A DNA stretch of 64,000 nucleotides from Enterococcus mundtii (GTDB taxonomy: Bacteria > Bacillota > Bacilli > Lactobacillales > Enterococcaceae), in assembly GCF_013394305.1 (NCBI RefSeq), contig NZ_AP019810.1:1557501-1621500 (forward strand). Direction: 5' to 3'. The position numbers and the translations under genes are program-made. Shown here piece by piece: positions 22,168 through 33,530 of this stretch (positions within the stretch are counted from its first letter, which is position 1; every line of letters begins with the position of its first letter). The notes beneath the pieces are model-generated. The model was not told where the DNA came from and made no database searches. It saw only the letters and a program-made list of their open reading frames with translations.

Positions 22168-22520
22168 TTACTCTTTTCCTCTCTGTCGATTATTTTTGCA
22201 AGCTTTAAGACATGGACTAAGTTGGAGCGAATCTCATCGTAAGTCAGTCCTTTGATGCTTGGTCTAGCAATCACAATAAAATCTAATTCCGGCTCGATCT
22301 CTTCTTTCAATGAATAGATCGCCGCACGGATTTTTCGTTTTACTTCATTGCGACATACAGCGTTTCCGACTTTCTTACCTACAGATAAGCCAACACGAAA
22401 ATGCGGTTGTTCCTTCTTTTCTAAACGGTACACGACAAACTTACGGTTAGCAAAGGAAGCGCCGGTTTGAAACACCGCTTGGAACTCTCGTTCTTTTTTC
22501 ACTCGATACGCTTTTTTCAT
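22164..22520 (-). CDS. rnpA: Ribonuclease P protein component
   Basis: A 118-residue basic protein that binds the RNase P RNA and helps cut tRNA 5' leaders. The conserved signature is in RNEVKRKIRAAIYSL, and the N-terminus (AYRVKKEREFQAVFQTG) is typical. It stands downstream of rpmH and upstream of yidC, as in nearly all bacteria. A terminator-like hairpin lies in the rpmH-rnpA gap. Confidence 0.97.
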   Translation of the reverse strand: MKKAYRVKKEREFQAVFQTGASFANRKFVVYRLEKKEQPHFRVGLSVGKKVGNAVCRNEVKRKIRAAIYSLKEEIEPELDFIVIARPSIKGLTYDEIRSNLVHVLKLAKIIDREEKSK

Positions 22521-22611
22521 TCGTTTTCTTTCCTTTTCTATCTCTCACTTACGCTCCCAATCATACCATATTTCCTATAAGTCTTTCACCTTTTCCTCTA
22601 AAAAAGGGCAT

Positions 22612-22638
22612 AAAAAAAACCACTGTAACCCCAGTGGT
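22612..22638 (-). terminator. Intergenic terminator between rpmH and rnpA
   Basis: ACCACTG pairs with CAGTGGT, followed by eight T on the minus strand, directly after the rpmH stop. It probably lets most transcripts end after the ribosomal protein gene while some read into rnpA. Confidence 0.85.
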
Positions 22639-22773
22639 CTAAGCTGAAAGAACTTTTCTTCCTTTACGACGACGGCTAGCTAAAACACGACGTCCATTTT
22701 TAGTACTCATACGTTTACGGAATCCGTGAACTTTTTGACGTTTACGTTTATTTGGTTGGTATGTTCTTTTCAT
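22639..22773 (-). CDS. rpmH: Large ribosomal subunit protein bL34
   Basis: A 44-residue, very basic protein starting [18 protein letters not shown] and ending in RKVLSA, complete and typical. GGAGG precedes the ATG at 22773; a longer reading frame upstream has no support. Transcription starts within the oriC region and runs leftward, opposite to dnaA. Confidence 0.98.
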   Translation of the reverse strand: MKRTYQPNKRKRQKVHGFRKRMSTKNGRRVLASRRRKGRKVLSA

Positions 22774-22905
22774 CTTGTTCCACCTCCAGAAATTCTTATC
22801 TACATGTACATGAATTAAACACAGACATACTTTGATAGTATAACGAGTACTTAGGTGATTTGTCAATATAAAAAAAAGCTTTTATTCGAAAATAATTCTC
22901 TCATT

Positions 22906-23250
22906 TTATCCACAACGGTATTTTTCGCGCTGTGTTTTCAATGTGGATAAAGTTATACACAGAAGTTTTCCACAGTAATTTACCCTTGGTTTTTACACAG
23001 AATAAACAGCTGAAAATAAGTAATCCACAATTTCATAATTTCCTGTGCATTAATTTCTGTAAGTACTGTCATTATTACTTTTTTTATCCACAACCCACTG
23101 GGTAAATCTCTAGTTTTGCACCACTTATCCACCTGTTGATTACTCTTGTGGATATCTTTTTTTCCTCCCTGTGTTTTTCTTCTTTTTTTTTCTTCTGGAT
23201 AATGTGGATAATTGTTATAAAAAATTTTTTTCTTTTCTTTCTGTGGAAAA
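22906..23250. other. Replication origin oriC, left part (DnaA boxes)
   Basis: Between rpmH and dnaA lie four perfect DnaA boxes (TTATCCACA or its complement): 22906-22914 plus, 22942-22950 minus, 23094-23102 plus and 23203-23211 minus. Near-matches with one change lie at 22953, 22966, 23021, 23125, 23147 and 23195. The gene orientation diverges exactly here. A second cluster with an AT-rich stretch lies after dnaA, so the origin is bipartite as in Bacillus. Confidence 0.95.
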
Positions 23251-23312
23251 CTTTTGTAAAAAATGCTAAATTAGTACTAGCTATTTACTTTTAATGAAGG
23301 AGGAGGCCTTGT

Positions 23313-24647
23313 ATGGTATCCCTCGATGCTTTATGGACTGAATTAAAAACGACTTATCAAAAAGAACTGTCTCCAGCAAGTTACAATACTTGGATTGAGA
23401 CAGCACAACCTAAATCCTTAGAACAAAGCCAATTAGTGGTGACTGTTCCAAGCAAGATCCATAAGGAATATTGGGAAAAAAATCTCGCAACAAAGATTGT
23501 TGAGGTCGGCTACATGTTAACGGGAAAAGAAATCATTCCACGTTTTGTAACCGGTGAAGAAGCGGAACAAGAAGAAGTAGAAGAAATCAAAACAATGAAA
23601 GTTCCCCCAATCACACCAATCAAAAAAGCGATGTTGAATCCTAAGTATACCTTCGATACATTTGTAATCGGAAAAGGTAACCAGATGGCTCATGCCGCTG
23701 CCTTGGTAGTTGCTGAAGATCCTGGTTCGATTTATAATCCATTGTTCTTCTATGGTGGTGTCGGACTTGGTAAGACTCACTTGATGCACGCAATTGGTCA
23801 TCAAATGTTGTTAAGTCAGCCAAATGCGAAGGTCAAATATGTAAGCAGTGAGACGTTTGCCAATGATTTTATCAATTCGATCCAAAATAAAACGGCCGAA
23901 GAATTTCGCCAAGAATATCGAAATGTCGACTTACTATTAGTCGATGATATTCAATTTTTTGCTGAAAAAGAAGCAACTCAAGAAGAATTTTTCCATACCT
24001 TCAATGCGCTCTACAATGAAGGAAAACAAATCGTCCTGACGAGTGATCGTTTACCAAACGAAATCCCAAAATTGCAGGAACGTCTCGTTTCTCGCTTTGC
24101 TTGGGGACTTTCAGTAGATATCACGCCACCTGACCTTGAAACAAGAACAGCTATTTTGAGAAAAAAAGCCGCAGCAGAACGCCTAGAAATCCCTGATGAT
24201 ACCTTAAGTTATATTGCAGGACAAATCGATTCCAACATTCGTGAACTAGAAGGCGCTCTTGTACGTGTTCAAGCATTTGCTACGATGAACAGTGAAGATA
24301 TATCAACTAGTTTAGCTGCTGATGCTTTAAAGACATTGAAATCTGGCAAAGGTCACCCGCAACTCTCGATTTTGCAGATCCAAGAAGAAGTTGCAAAGTA
24401 TTACCATATTCAATTAAAGGATCTAAAAGGAAAGAAACGCGTCAAATCGATCGTTGTTCCTCGTCAAATCGCTATGTACTTGGCTCGGGAATTAACCGAT
24501 AGCTCGCTTCCTAAAATCGGCGCTGAATTTGGTGGAAAAGATCATACAACTGTCATCCATGCGCACGAAAAAATCCAGCAGCTGATCGATTCAAGTGTCA
24601 GCATGCAAAATGAAGTATCAGAAATCAAAAATTTCCTATTAAACTAA
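23313..24647 (+). CDS. dnaA: Chromosomal replication initiator DnaA
   Basis: A 444-residue AAA+ initiator. Domain I (about 1-90) begins [13 protein letters not shown]; the AAA+ module has Walker [11 protein letters not shown] and Walker [11 protein letters not shown]; the C-terminal domain IV has the signature [15 protein letters not shown] that contacts the DnaA box. AAGGAGGAGG precedes the ATG. Multiple DnaA boxes in its own leader imply autoregulation. Confidence 0.99.
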   Translation: MVSLDALWTELKTTYQKELSPASYNTWIETAQPKSLEQSQLVVTVPSKIHKEYWEKNLATKIVEVGYMLTGKEIIPRFVTGEEAEQEEVEEIKTMKVPPITPIKKAMLNPKYTFDTFVIGKGNQMAHAAALVVAEDPGSIYNPLFFYGGVGLGKTHLMHAIGHQMLLSQPNAKVKYVSSETFANDFINSIQNKTAEEFRQEYRNVDLLLVDDIQFFAEKEATQEEFFHTFNALYNEGKQIVLTSDRLPNEIPKLQERLVSRFAWGLSVDITPPDLETRTAILRKKAAAERLEIPDDTLSYIAGQIDSNIRELEGALVRVQAFATMNSEDISTSLAADALKTLKSGKGHPQLSILQIQEEVAKYYHIQLKDLKGKKRVKSIVVPRQIAMYLARELTDSSLPKIGAEFGGKDHTTVIHAHEKIQQLIDSSVSMQNEVSEIKNFLLN

Positions 24648-24676
24648 AAAGATGCTTGATAGAAAGAAAAACGCCT

Positions 24677-24830
24677 TGTGGATAAAATTAGAAATCATTC
24701 AAAAGTTATGCACATATTTTCCACAGCTGTTTTTTCTTTTCTCTTCTAGCATTTTTATAGTTTTCCACAGTATCAACAGTACCTAATACTTTTATTACTT
24801 TATTTACTAATAATAAAATAAATATATGGC
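24677..24830. other. Replication origin oriC, right part (boxes and AT-rich unwinding region)
   Basis: The dnaA-dnaN gap has a perfect DnaA box at 24677-24685 (minus) and one- or two-mismatch boxes at 24706-24714, 24717-24725 and 24761-24769. An AT-only stretch follows at about 24790-24830, containing TACTAATAATAA, which resembles the DnaA-trio element of unwinding regions. This places duplex opening just upstream of dnaN. Confidence 0.85.
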
Positions 24831-24844
24831 AAAGGAGATCTACA

Positions 24845-25975
24845 ATGAAAGTAACCTTAAACCGCGCAACATTTATGCAAGAATTGCAAACTGTTCAGCG
24901 TGCGATTTCAAGTAAAACGACAATTCCTATTTTGACTGGGGTTAAAATCACCCTCAATCAAGAAGGACTGACTTTAACAGGTAGTAATGCAGATATTTCA
25001 ATTGAGACATTTCTATCTGTTGAAAACGAAAAAGCGCAAATGCAAATTGAAACAACAGGAGCCATTGTTCTACAAGCTCGCTTCTTCAGTGAAATCATTC
25101 GTCGATTGCCCGAAGAAACCTTTACGCTAGAAGTGTTAGAAAACAAACAAGTGGCCATTACTTCAGGGAAAGCGAATTTCTTAGTGAATGGGTTAGATGC
25201 GGATAATTACCCTCATCTTCCTGTTGTAGAAAGTCACAACCAGATGAAATTGCCTGTACATGTATTGACCAAATTGATCAATGAAACAGTGTTTGCTGTT
25301 TCTCAACATGAAAGTCGCCCAATTCTTACAGGTGTTCATTTCATTTTGAAAGACAACTCGTTATTAGCAGTAGCAACTGACTCACATCGTTTGAGTCAAC
25401 GAGTGATTCCGATCGAACAATCAGCTGATCAATTCGATATCGTGATTCCTGGAAAAAGTTTGACTGAATTATCACGTTCATTGACAAATGAAGAAGAAAT
25501 CGTAGAAATCAGTATTATGGAAAACCAAGTATTGTTCAAAACTGAAAATATGTATTTTTATTCACGCTTGTTAGAAGGGAATTATCCCGATACGAATCGT
25601 TTGATTCCTTCAAGTTTCAATACCGAAGTTGAATTTTCTGTCCCAAGCTTTTTAGCAGCGATTGAGCGTGCCTCTTTGCTCTCACATGAAGGACGCAACA
25701 ATATCGTTCGTTTGTCGATCCAGCCTGATTCTGTTGTTCTATACGGTAATTCTCCTGAAATTGGAAAAGTAGAAGAAAGCTTGAATTATACGACTAGCAC
25801 CGGTGATCCGCTGGATATTTCCTTTAATCCGGACTATATGAAAGCTGCTTTGCGTGCATTTGGCGATATGAGTATCAAAGTAAAATTCATTTCTGCCATT
25901 CGTCCATTTACGTTAGAACCAACGGAAGATGGGGTACAATTCATTCAATTGATCACTCCAGTACGCACAAACTAA
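24845..25975 (+). CDS. dnaN: DNA polymerase III sliding clamp (beta subunit)
   Basis: A 376-residue protein made of three repeated clamp domains of about 120 residues each, starting MKVTLNRATFMQELQTVQRA and ending with the conserved hydrophobic pocket strand near VQFIQLITPVRT. It forms the ring that tethers polymerase and is bound by clamp-binding motifs of repair proteins. GGAG precedes the ATG. It is followed by a terminator, so yaaA-recF-gyrBA start from their own promoter. Confidence 0.99.
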   Translation: MKVTLNRATFMQELQTVQRAISSKTTIPILTGVKITLNQEGLTLTGSNADISIETFLSVENEKAQMQIETTGAIVLQARFFSEIIRRLPEETFTLEVLENKQVAITSGKANFLVNGLDADNYPHLPVVESHNQMKLPVHVLTKLINETVFAVSQHESRPILTGVHFILKDNSLLAVATDSHRLSQRVIPIEQSADQFDIVIPGKSLTELSRSLTNEEEIVEISIMENQVLFKTENMYFYSRLLEGNYPDTNRLIPSSFNTEVEFSVPSFLAAIERASLLSHEGRNNIVRLSIQPDSVVLYGNSPEIGKVEESLNYTTSTGDPLDISFNPDYMKAALRAFGDMSIKVKFISAIRPFTLEPTEDGVQFIQLITPVRTN

Positions 25976-26013
25976 AATACTAATTGAAAATAAACTGAAA
26001 AATAAACCATTTT

Positions 26014-26058
26014 AAACAGAAGGCCCTAAAATCAATTTTAAGGCTTTCTGTTTCTTTT
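26014..26058 (+). terminator. Terminator after dnaN
   Basis: AAACAGAAGGCC(C)TAAAAT pairs with ATTTTAAGGCTTTCTGTTT, followed by CTTTTTG. Confidence 0.88.
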
Positions 26059-26116
26059 TGTTCAAATCACCTTTTTTCATTTAAATCCGCTCATATGGAA
26101 AAATATATGGATAAAT

Positions 26117-26145
26117 TTGTTTTCTTGCGAAAAAAAGGGTATAAT
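26117..26145 (+). promoter_or_regulatory. Promoter of yaaA-recF-gyrB-gyrA
   Basis: TTGTTT, 17-base spacer, TATAAT; about 38 bases upstream of the yaaA start codon. Confidence 0.8.
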
Positions 26146-26182
26146 AAAGTATACTTTTAATAATGAAAATGAGGGATGAAGA

Positions 26183-26425
26183 GTGAAACAACAAGTCATT
26201 CTAAAAACTGAGTTTATGACGTTGGGTCAAATGCTGAAAGAAGTCACAGTCATCGGCAGTGGTGGACAAGCAAAATGGTATTTAGCAGAAAACACGGTTT
26301 TGGTTGATGGCGAGCCAGAAAATCGTCGTGGACGAAAGCTTTATCCCGGTATGATGATCGAAGTTCCAGAAGCAGGAACTTTTTTTATGGTAAAAAAAGG
26401 GAATAACGATAATGAGGCTGAATAA
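26183..26425 (+). CDS. yaaA: S4-domain RNA-binding protein YaaA
   Basis: An 80-residue S4-like protein (TLGQMLKEVTVIGSGGQAKWYLAENTVLVDGE is the S4 core; GRKLYPGMMIEVP closes it). It is always encoded between dnaN and recF in Firmicutes; in Bacillus it associates with the ribosome. The start is a GTG at 26183 after GAGGGATGAAGA. Its end overlaps the recF start by 14 bases, so the two are translationally coupled. Confidence 0.93.
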   Translation: MKQQVILKTEFMTLGQMLKEVTVIGSGGQAKWYLAENTVLVDGEPENRRGRKLYPGMMIEVPEAGTFFMVKKGNNDNEAE

Positions 26426-27527
26426 GCTGCACCTCAAAAATTATCGAAACTATCAAGAATTGCAAATTGATTTTTCCAAAAACCTCGTGATTTTTTTAGG
26501 AGAAAATGCCCAAGGAAAAACGAATCTTTTGGAAAGTATTTATGTGCTTGCAATGACAAGAAGTCATCGTACAAATAGTGAACAAGAGTTGATTGGATGG
26601 AACGATGAGCAGTCGATGATCCAAGGGGAGATCACAAGAGGAACCTCTAAGATCCCGTTAGAGATCCAACTGTCTAAAAAAGGACGAAAAACAAAGATCA
26701 ATCATATCGAACAAAAGAAGTTGAGTAGTTATGTTGGACAATTGAATGTCATTTTATTTGCTCCTGAAGATCTTTCTTTAGTGAAAGGAAGCCCACAGAT
26801 CCGACGCAAATTTTTAGATATGGAATTAGGTCAGATCAATCCAATCTATCTTTACGATCTTGTCCAATATCAAGCAATCCTAAAGCAGAGAAATCAATAT
26901 TTGAAGCAATTGAATGAGAAAAAACAAACGGATTTACTTTATCTTGATATTTTATCTGAACAACTAGCAGAATTTGGTAGCAAAGTACTAAAGGCAAGAG
27001 CGCAGTTTATCAAGCGTTTAGAATATTGGGCAAATTCTTTACATCAACAAATCACGCATCAAAGAGAACAGTTGGCAATCGAATATGTGACCGCCCTCTC
27101 TTCTTTAGACACTATGACAGTTCAAGAGATCCAGTCACAATTTTTAACGTTGCTCGAACAAAACAAAAAGAAAGATCTCTTTCGAGGGACAACGACTGTG
27201 GGTCCCCATCGAGATGACCTTTCTTTTTTTGTCAATGAAAAAAACGTGCAAAATTTTGGTTCTCAAGGTCAACAGCGAACAACGGCATTAAGTGTCAAAT
27301 TAGCAGAAATCGATTTGATCAAAGAAGAAACAGGCGAGTATCCGATCCTATTACTGGATGATGTAATGAGTGAGTTAGACGACCAACGTCAACTCCATTT
27401 ACTTGAAACGATTGAAGGGAAAGTACAGACATTCTTAGCTACTACCTCCCTGGATCACGTTAAAAATAAAATGACTGTTGAACCTGAGATTTTTTATGTT
27501 CAGCAGGGAGAAATAAAAGGAGAATAA
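26412..27527 (+). CDS. recF: DNA replication/repair protein RecF
   Basis: A 371-residue SMC-like ATPase that helps RecOR load RecA at gaps. Walker A is GENAQGKTNLLESIY, the signature motif lies in SQGQQRTTALSVKLAE, and Walker B is PILLLDDVMSELDDQR. The middle is a helical coiled coil. Complete by length and ends. Confidence 0.97.
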   Translation: MRLNKLHLKNYRNYQELQIDFSKNLVIFLGENAQGKTNLLESIYVLAMTRSHRTNSEQELIGWNDEQSMIQGEITRGTSKIPLEIQLSKKGRKTKINHIEQKKLSSYVGQLNVILFAPEDLSLVKGSPQIRRKFLDMELGQINPIYLYDLVQYQAILKQRNQYLKQLNEKKQTDLLYLDILSEQLAEFGSKVLKARAQFIKRLEYWANSLHQQITHQREQLAIEYVTALSSLDTMTVQEIQSQFLTLLEQNKKKDLFRGTTTVGPHRDDLSFFVNEKNVQNFGSQGQQRTTALSVKLAEIDLIKEETGEYPILLLDDVMSELDDQRQLHLLETIEGKVQTFLATTSLDHVKNKMTVEPEIFYVQQGEIKGE

Positions 27528-29480
<1,953 letters not shown>

Positions 29481-29499
29481 TCATGAAGGAGGAAGAAAA

Positions 29500-31995
29500 A
29501 TGAGTGAAGAAATCAGAGAAAACATCCATGATGTCAATCTAACTAGCGAAATGAAAGACTCCTTCATAGATTACGCCATGAGTGTCATTGTCGCTCGGGC
29601 TCTACCAGATGTTAGAGATGGATTAAAACCAGTTCACCGCCGTATTTTATATGGGATGAATGAACTAGGTGTCACACCAGACAAAGCACACAAGAAATCA
29701 GCCAGAATCGTGGGGGACGTCATGGGTAAATACCATCCCCATGGTGACAGTGCGATCTATGAATCAATGGTTCGGATGGCGCAGCCTTTTAGCTATCGCT
29801 ACATGTTAGTAGATGGTCATGGAAACTTTGGGTCAGTTGATGGAGATGGCGCAGCTGCGATGCGTTATACTGAAGCCAGAATGAGTAAGATCGCGACAGA
29901 AATGTTACGTGATATCAATAAAAATACGGTCGATTTCCAAAGCAACTATGATGATACGGAAAAAGAACCAGTTGTCTTACCGGCACGTTTTCCTAACTTG
30001 CTAGTCAATGGTACGACAGGGATCGCAGTCGGAATGGCGACGAATATTCCCCCACATAATCTGACAGAAGTTGTAGCAGCGATTGATCTATTGATGGAAA
30101 ATCCAGATGTGACAACCAATGAATTGATGGAAGTCTTACCTGGGCCTGATTTTCCTACCGGCGGATTAGTCATGGGGAAATCCGGCATTCGTCGAGCGTA
30201 TGAAACAGGAAAAGGTTCAATCACTGTTCGAGCAAAAGTAGAAATCACGGAAATGCCAAATGGAAAAGAGCGGATCTTAGTCACTGAATTGCCATATATG
30301 GTCAATAAAGCGAAATTGATTGAGCGAATTTCAGAATTGCACCGTGACAAACGAATTGAAGGGATCACAGATCTAAGAGATGAATCTTCTCGTGAAGGAA
30401 TGCGTATCGTGATCGATGTGCGTCGTGACGCGAGTGCCTCTGTCATTTTGAACAATCTCTACAAATTGACATCCTTACAAAACTCATTTGGTTTCAATAT
30501 GTTAGCAATCGAAAAAGGCGTACCGAAAGTTCTAAGCTTGAAGCAGATCCTTGAAAATTATATTGAACACCAACGCGAAGTTATTACACGTCGTACGGTC
30601 TTTGAAAAAGATAAAGCAGAAGCAAGAGCACATATCTTAGAAGGACTACGAATCGCCTTAGATCATATTGATGAAATCATCGCGATCATTCGTGGGTCCA
30701 AATCAGATGAAGAAGCGAAAAACGCGATGATCGAGCGCTTCGATCTTTCTGACCGTCAATCGCAAGCAATCTTAGATATGCGTTTACGCCGTTTGACTGG
30801 TTTGGAAAGAGAAAAAATCGAAAATGAATACCAAGAATTATTGAAACTCATTGAAGATTTAGCTGATATTCTTGCTCGCCCTGAACGAGTAACAGAAATC
30901 ATTCAAACCGAACTTGCTGAATTGAGTCAACGATTTGGCGACAAACGTCGTACAGAATTACTGGTCGGTGAAGTCTTGAGTTTAGAAGACGAAGATTTAA
31001 TCGAAGAAGAAGAAATCGTGATCACATTGACGAATAATGGCTATATCAAACGTTTAGCCAACAACGAATTCCGCGCACAACGTCGTGGAGGTCGAGGCAT
31101 CCAAGGAATGGGTGTTCATAACGATGATTTCGTGAAAAATCTTGTTTCTTGCTCCACACATGATACATTGCTGTTCTTTACTAATAACGGAAAAGTGTAT
31201 CGTGCGAAAGGATACGAGATCCCAGAGTACGGACGTACAGCAAAAGGGATTCCGATCATCAACTTACTGGGCATTGATTCAAGTGAGAAGATCCAAGCCA
31301 TCATCGCAGTAACTGGTGAAGCAGAGGAAGGGCATTACTTGTTCTTTACTACACGCCAAGGAACAGTCAAACGTACGACTGTCACTGCTTTTGCCAATAT
31401 CCGTAGCAATGGGTTGATTGCGATTGGTTTGAAAGAAAATGATGAATTGGTCAACGTCTTATTGACTGATGGCCAATCAAACATCATCATTGGTACACAC
31501 GATGGCTATTCTGTGACTTTTGCAGAAGATGCCGTTCGTGATATGGGACGTACAGCCTCTGGGGTTCGTGGGGTTCGTTTGAGAGAAGACGATTACGTCG
31601 TTGGAGCAGCCTTGATGAATGAGGATCATGAAGTCTTGATCATCACAGAAAAAGGTTATGGAAAACGTACCAAGGTTTCTGAGTACCCTGTCAAAGGACG
31701 TGGGGGTAAAGGGATCAAAACTGCGAATATCACTGAGAAAAATGGTCCATTAGCTGGATTGACGACGGTGACAGGCGAAGAAGATATTATGTTGATCACA
31801 GACAAAGGTGTCATCATCCGCTTCAACGTTTCAACGGTTTCTCAGACAGGTCGGGCAACGCTAGGCGTGCGCTTGATCAAGATGGAAGCAGAAACGAAAG
31901 TGGTGACCATGGCAGCAGTAGAACCAGAACCTGCGGAAGAAACGACTGTCGAAGCAGAGACAGTTGATGTGGAAACAGATCATACAGAAGAATAG
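29500..31995 (+). CDS. gyrA: DNA gyrase subunit A
   Basis: An 831-residue subunit holding the catalytic Tyr in [11 protein letters not shown]. The quinolone-resistance-determining segment reads [16 protein letters not shown], which shows Ser and Glu at the two usual mutation sites, i.e. the susceptible form. The C-terminal half is the six-bladed DNA-wrapping domain with the GyrA box QRRGGRG (about residue 525-535), followed by an acidic tail rich in Glu and Thr. A terminator follows. Confidence 0.99.
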   Translation: MSEEIRENIHDVNLTSEMKDSFIDYAMSVIVARALPDVRDGLKPVHRRILYGMNELGVTPDKAHKKSARIVGDVMGKYHPHGDSAIYESMVRMAQPFSYRYMLVDGHGNFGSVDGDGAAAMRYTEARMSKIATEMLRDINKNTVDFQSNYDDTEKEPVVLPARFPNLLVNGTTGIAVGMATNIPPHNLTEVVAAIDLLMENPDVTTNELMEVLPGPDFPTGGLVMGKSGIRRAYETGKGSITVRAKVEITEMPNGKERILVTELPYMVNKAKLIERISELHRDKRIEGITDLRDESSREGMRIVIDVRRDASASVILNNLYKLTSLQNSFGFNMLAIEKGVPKVLSLKQILENYIEHQREVITRRTVFEKDKAEARAHILEGLRIALDHIDEIIAIIRGSKSDEEAKNAMIERFDLSDRQSQAILDMRLRRLTGLEREKIENEYQELLKLIEDLADILARPERVTEIIQTELAELSQRFGDKRRTELLVGEVLSLEDEDLIEEEEIVITLTNNGYIKRLANNEFRAQRRGGRGIQGMGVHNDDFVKNLVSCSTHDTLLFFTNNGKVYRAKGYEIPEYGRTAKGIPIINLLGIDSSEKIQAIIAVTGEAEEGHYLFFTTRQGTVKRTTVTAFANIRSNGLIAIGLKENDELVNVLLTDGQSNIIIGTHDGYSVTFAEDAVRDMGRTASGVRGVRLREDDYVVGAALMNEDHEVLIITEKGYGKRTKVSEYPVKGRGGKGIKTANITEKNGPLAGLTTVTGEEDIMLITDKGVIIRFNVSTVSQTGRATLGVRLIKMEAETKVVTMAAVEPEPAEETTVEAETVDVETDHTEE

Positions 31996-32030
31996 AAATA
32001 GGCGTAAAGCAAAAGTGAACGTCTAAAATC

Positions 32031-32072
32031 AAAACTCCCAAGAATAGGTAAAACTATCTTTGGGAGTTTTTG
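32031..32072 (+). terminator. Terminator after gyrA
   Basis: AAAACTCCCA pairs with TGGGAGTTTT; a short T run follows. Confidence 0.88.
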
Positions 32073-32114
32073 GTCGTCTCAAAAGAAAAAATTTGGAAAA
32101 CAAAGAACAGCAGC

Positions 32115-32143
32115 TTGCTTTTTTAGTGCATTGCGTGTATAAT
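32115..32143 (+). promoter_or_regulatory. Promoter of rpsF-ssb-rpsR
   Basis: TTGCTT, 17-base spacer, consensus TATAAT. It gives a leader of about 85 bases. Confidence 0.85.
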
Positions 32144-32151
32144 TGAGGATT

Positions 32152-32233
32152 GTGAGTAGTCTAATTTATTAGAAAACTCTCCTTGCTCTTGGGAAAGCTG
32201 AGAGCCGAAAGTCCATAGGGAGGTGAAAAATCA
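32152..32233 (+). promoter_or_regulatory. Possible S6:S18-binding leader of rpsF
   Basis: The leader contains a small hairpin (GCTCTTGGGAAAGCTGAGAGCC) followed by CCGAAAGTCC, a CCG element in the position described for the S6:S18 autoregulatory leader of Firmicutes. Structure was judged by eye only. Confidence 0.4.
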
Positions 32234-32533
32234 ATGGAAAACACGAAATATGAAATCATGTATATTATTCGTCCAAACATTGATGAAGAAGCAAAAACTG
32301 CTTTAATCGAACGTTTCGATTCAATCTTGAAAGATAACGGAGCTGAAGTTATCGAATCAAAAGATTGGGAAAAACGCCGTTTAGCATACGAAATGAACGG
32401 TTACCGTGAAGGTATCTATCACATCGTTAAAGTATCTTCTCCATCATCAGCAGATGCAATCAACGAGTTTGATCGTCTTGCTAAAATCAATGACGATATC
32501 GTTCGTCACATGATCGTAAAAGAAGAAGCTTAA
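32234..32533 (+). CDS. rpsF: Small ribosomal subunit protein bS6
   Basis: A 99-residue protein of the S6 fold ([17 protein letters not shown], then [21 protein letters not shown]). It binds S18 on the platform of the 30S subunit. First gene of the rpsF-ssb-rpsR operon; GGGAGGTG precedes the ATG. Confidence 0.98.
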   Translation: MENTKYEIMYIIRPNIDEEAKTALIERFDSILKDNGAEVIESKDWEKRRLAYEMNGYREGIYHIVKVSSPSSADAINEFDRLAKINDDIVRHMIVKEEA

Positions 32534-32537
32534 TTAT

Positions 32538-32553
32538 TGTTTCACATGGAACA
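32538..32553. promoter_or_regulatory. parS-like ParB site, 14 of 16 bases
   Basis: TGTTTCACATGGAACA, differing from the consensus at two symmetric-half positions (G to A, A to G). It falls in the short rpsF-ssb gap. Confidence 0.5.
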
Positions 32554-32580
32554 ATCAAACGATGAGAGGAGATGACCATT

Positions 32581-33102
32581 TTGATTAATAACGTTGTACT
32601 AGTTGGACGTCTGACAAAAGATCCAGATTTACGATATACATCAAGTGGCACTGCTGTAGCAACGTTCACTTTAGCTGTCAATCGTAACTTCACGAGCCAA
32701 AACGGCAACCGTGAGGCGGATTTTATTAATTGTGTGATTTGGCGAAAATCAGCAGAAACACTAGCAAACTATGCACATAAAGGAACACTTTTAGGTGTAA
32801 CTGGTCGTATTCAAACGCGTTCTTATGATAATCAACAAGGACAACGTGTGTACGTAACAGAAGTAGTTGCTGAAAACTTCCAATTATTGGAAAGTCGTGC
32901 AGCATCTGAAAACCGTCAACAAAGCGGTGGCTACCAAGACACTGGTCAATCGACAAATAATTTTGGCGGAAACGGCGGAAACAATAACTATAATCAAACA
33001 TCTCAATCATCCAACGGTATGCCTGATTTTGATCGTGATTCTTCTGATCCATTCGGATCAAGCTCAACGATCGACATTTCAGACGATGATTTACCATTCT
33101 AA
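32581..33102 (+). CDS. ssb: Single-stranded DNA-binding protein
   Basis: A 173-residue SSB. The OB fold (about 1-110, [20 protein letters not shown]) is followed by a Gly/Asn/Gln-rich linker and the acidic C-terminal tip ending DISDDDLPF, which recruits partner proteins. The start is taken as TTG at 32581 (MINNVV) because GAGAGGAG is correctly placed for it, while the ATG three codons upstream touches the ribosome binding site. Confidence 0.97.
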   Translation: MINNVVLVGRLTKDPDLRYTSSGTAVATFTLAVNRNFTSQNGNREADFINCVIWRKSAETLANYAHKGTLLGVTGRIQTRSYDNQQGQRVYVTEVVAENFQLLESRAASENRQQSGGYQDTGQSTNNFGGNGGNNNYNQTSQSSNGMPDFDRDSSDPFGSSSTIDISDDDLPF

Positions 33103-33127
33103 ACGAATTTGATAGGAGGGAAATAGA

Positions 33128-33364
33128 ATGGCACAACAAAGAAGAGGCGGACGTAAACGTCGTAAAGTAGACTACATCGCTGCTAACCATATTGAATATA
33201 TCGATTATAAAGATATCGAATTACTAAAAAGATTTATCTCAGAACGTGGTAAAATTTTGCCACGTCGTGTAACAGGTACAGGCGCTAAAAACCAACGTAA
33301 AATTACGATTGCAATCAAACGCGCACGTATCATGGGATTACTACCATTCGTTGGCGAAGAATAA
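33128..33364 (+). CDS. rpsR: Small ribosomal subunit protein bS18
   Basis: A 78-residue basic protein with [18 protein letters not shown] and [15 protein letters not shown], complete. It pairs with S6. Last gene of its operon, followed by a terminator. Confidence 0.98.
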   Translation: MAQQRRGGRKRRKVDYIAANHIEYIDYKDIELLKRFISERGKILPRRVTGTGAKNQRKITIAIKRARIMGLLPFVGEE

Positions 33365-33415
33365 TTCGCTTTAGGAATGATTCTGTAGGAATACCCAATC
33401 GTTTCAAACCATTAC

Positions 33416-33454
33416 AGAGGAAGTTATGACTACTGTCGTGACTTCCTCTTTTTG
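33416..33454 (+). terminator. Terminator after rpsR
   Basis: AGAGGAAGT and ACTTCCTCT pair around a 16-base loop that is itself partly paired; five T follow. Confidence 0.85.
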
Positions 33455-33530
33455 TTCCATTTAGGTGTTTAGTCGCTTACATGACATGAGTTATGGTAAA
33501 ATTAGGCTAATCAGTTACGGGAGGAAAGAC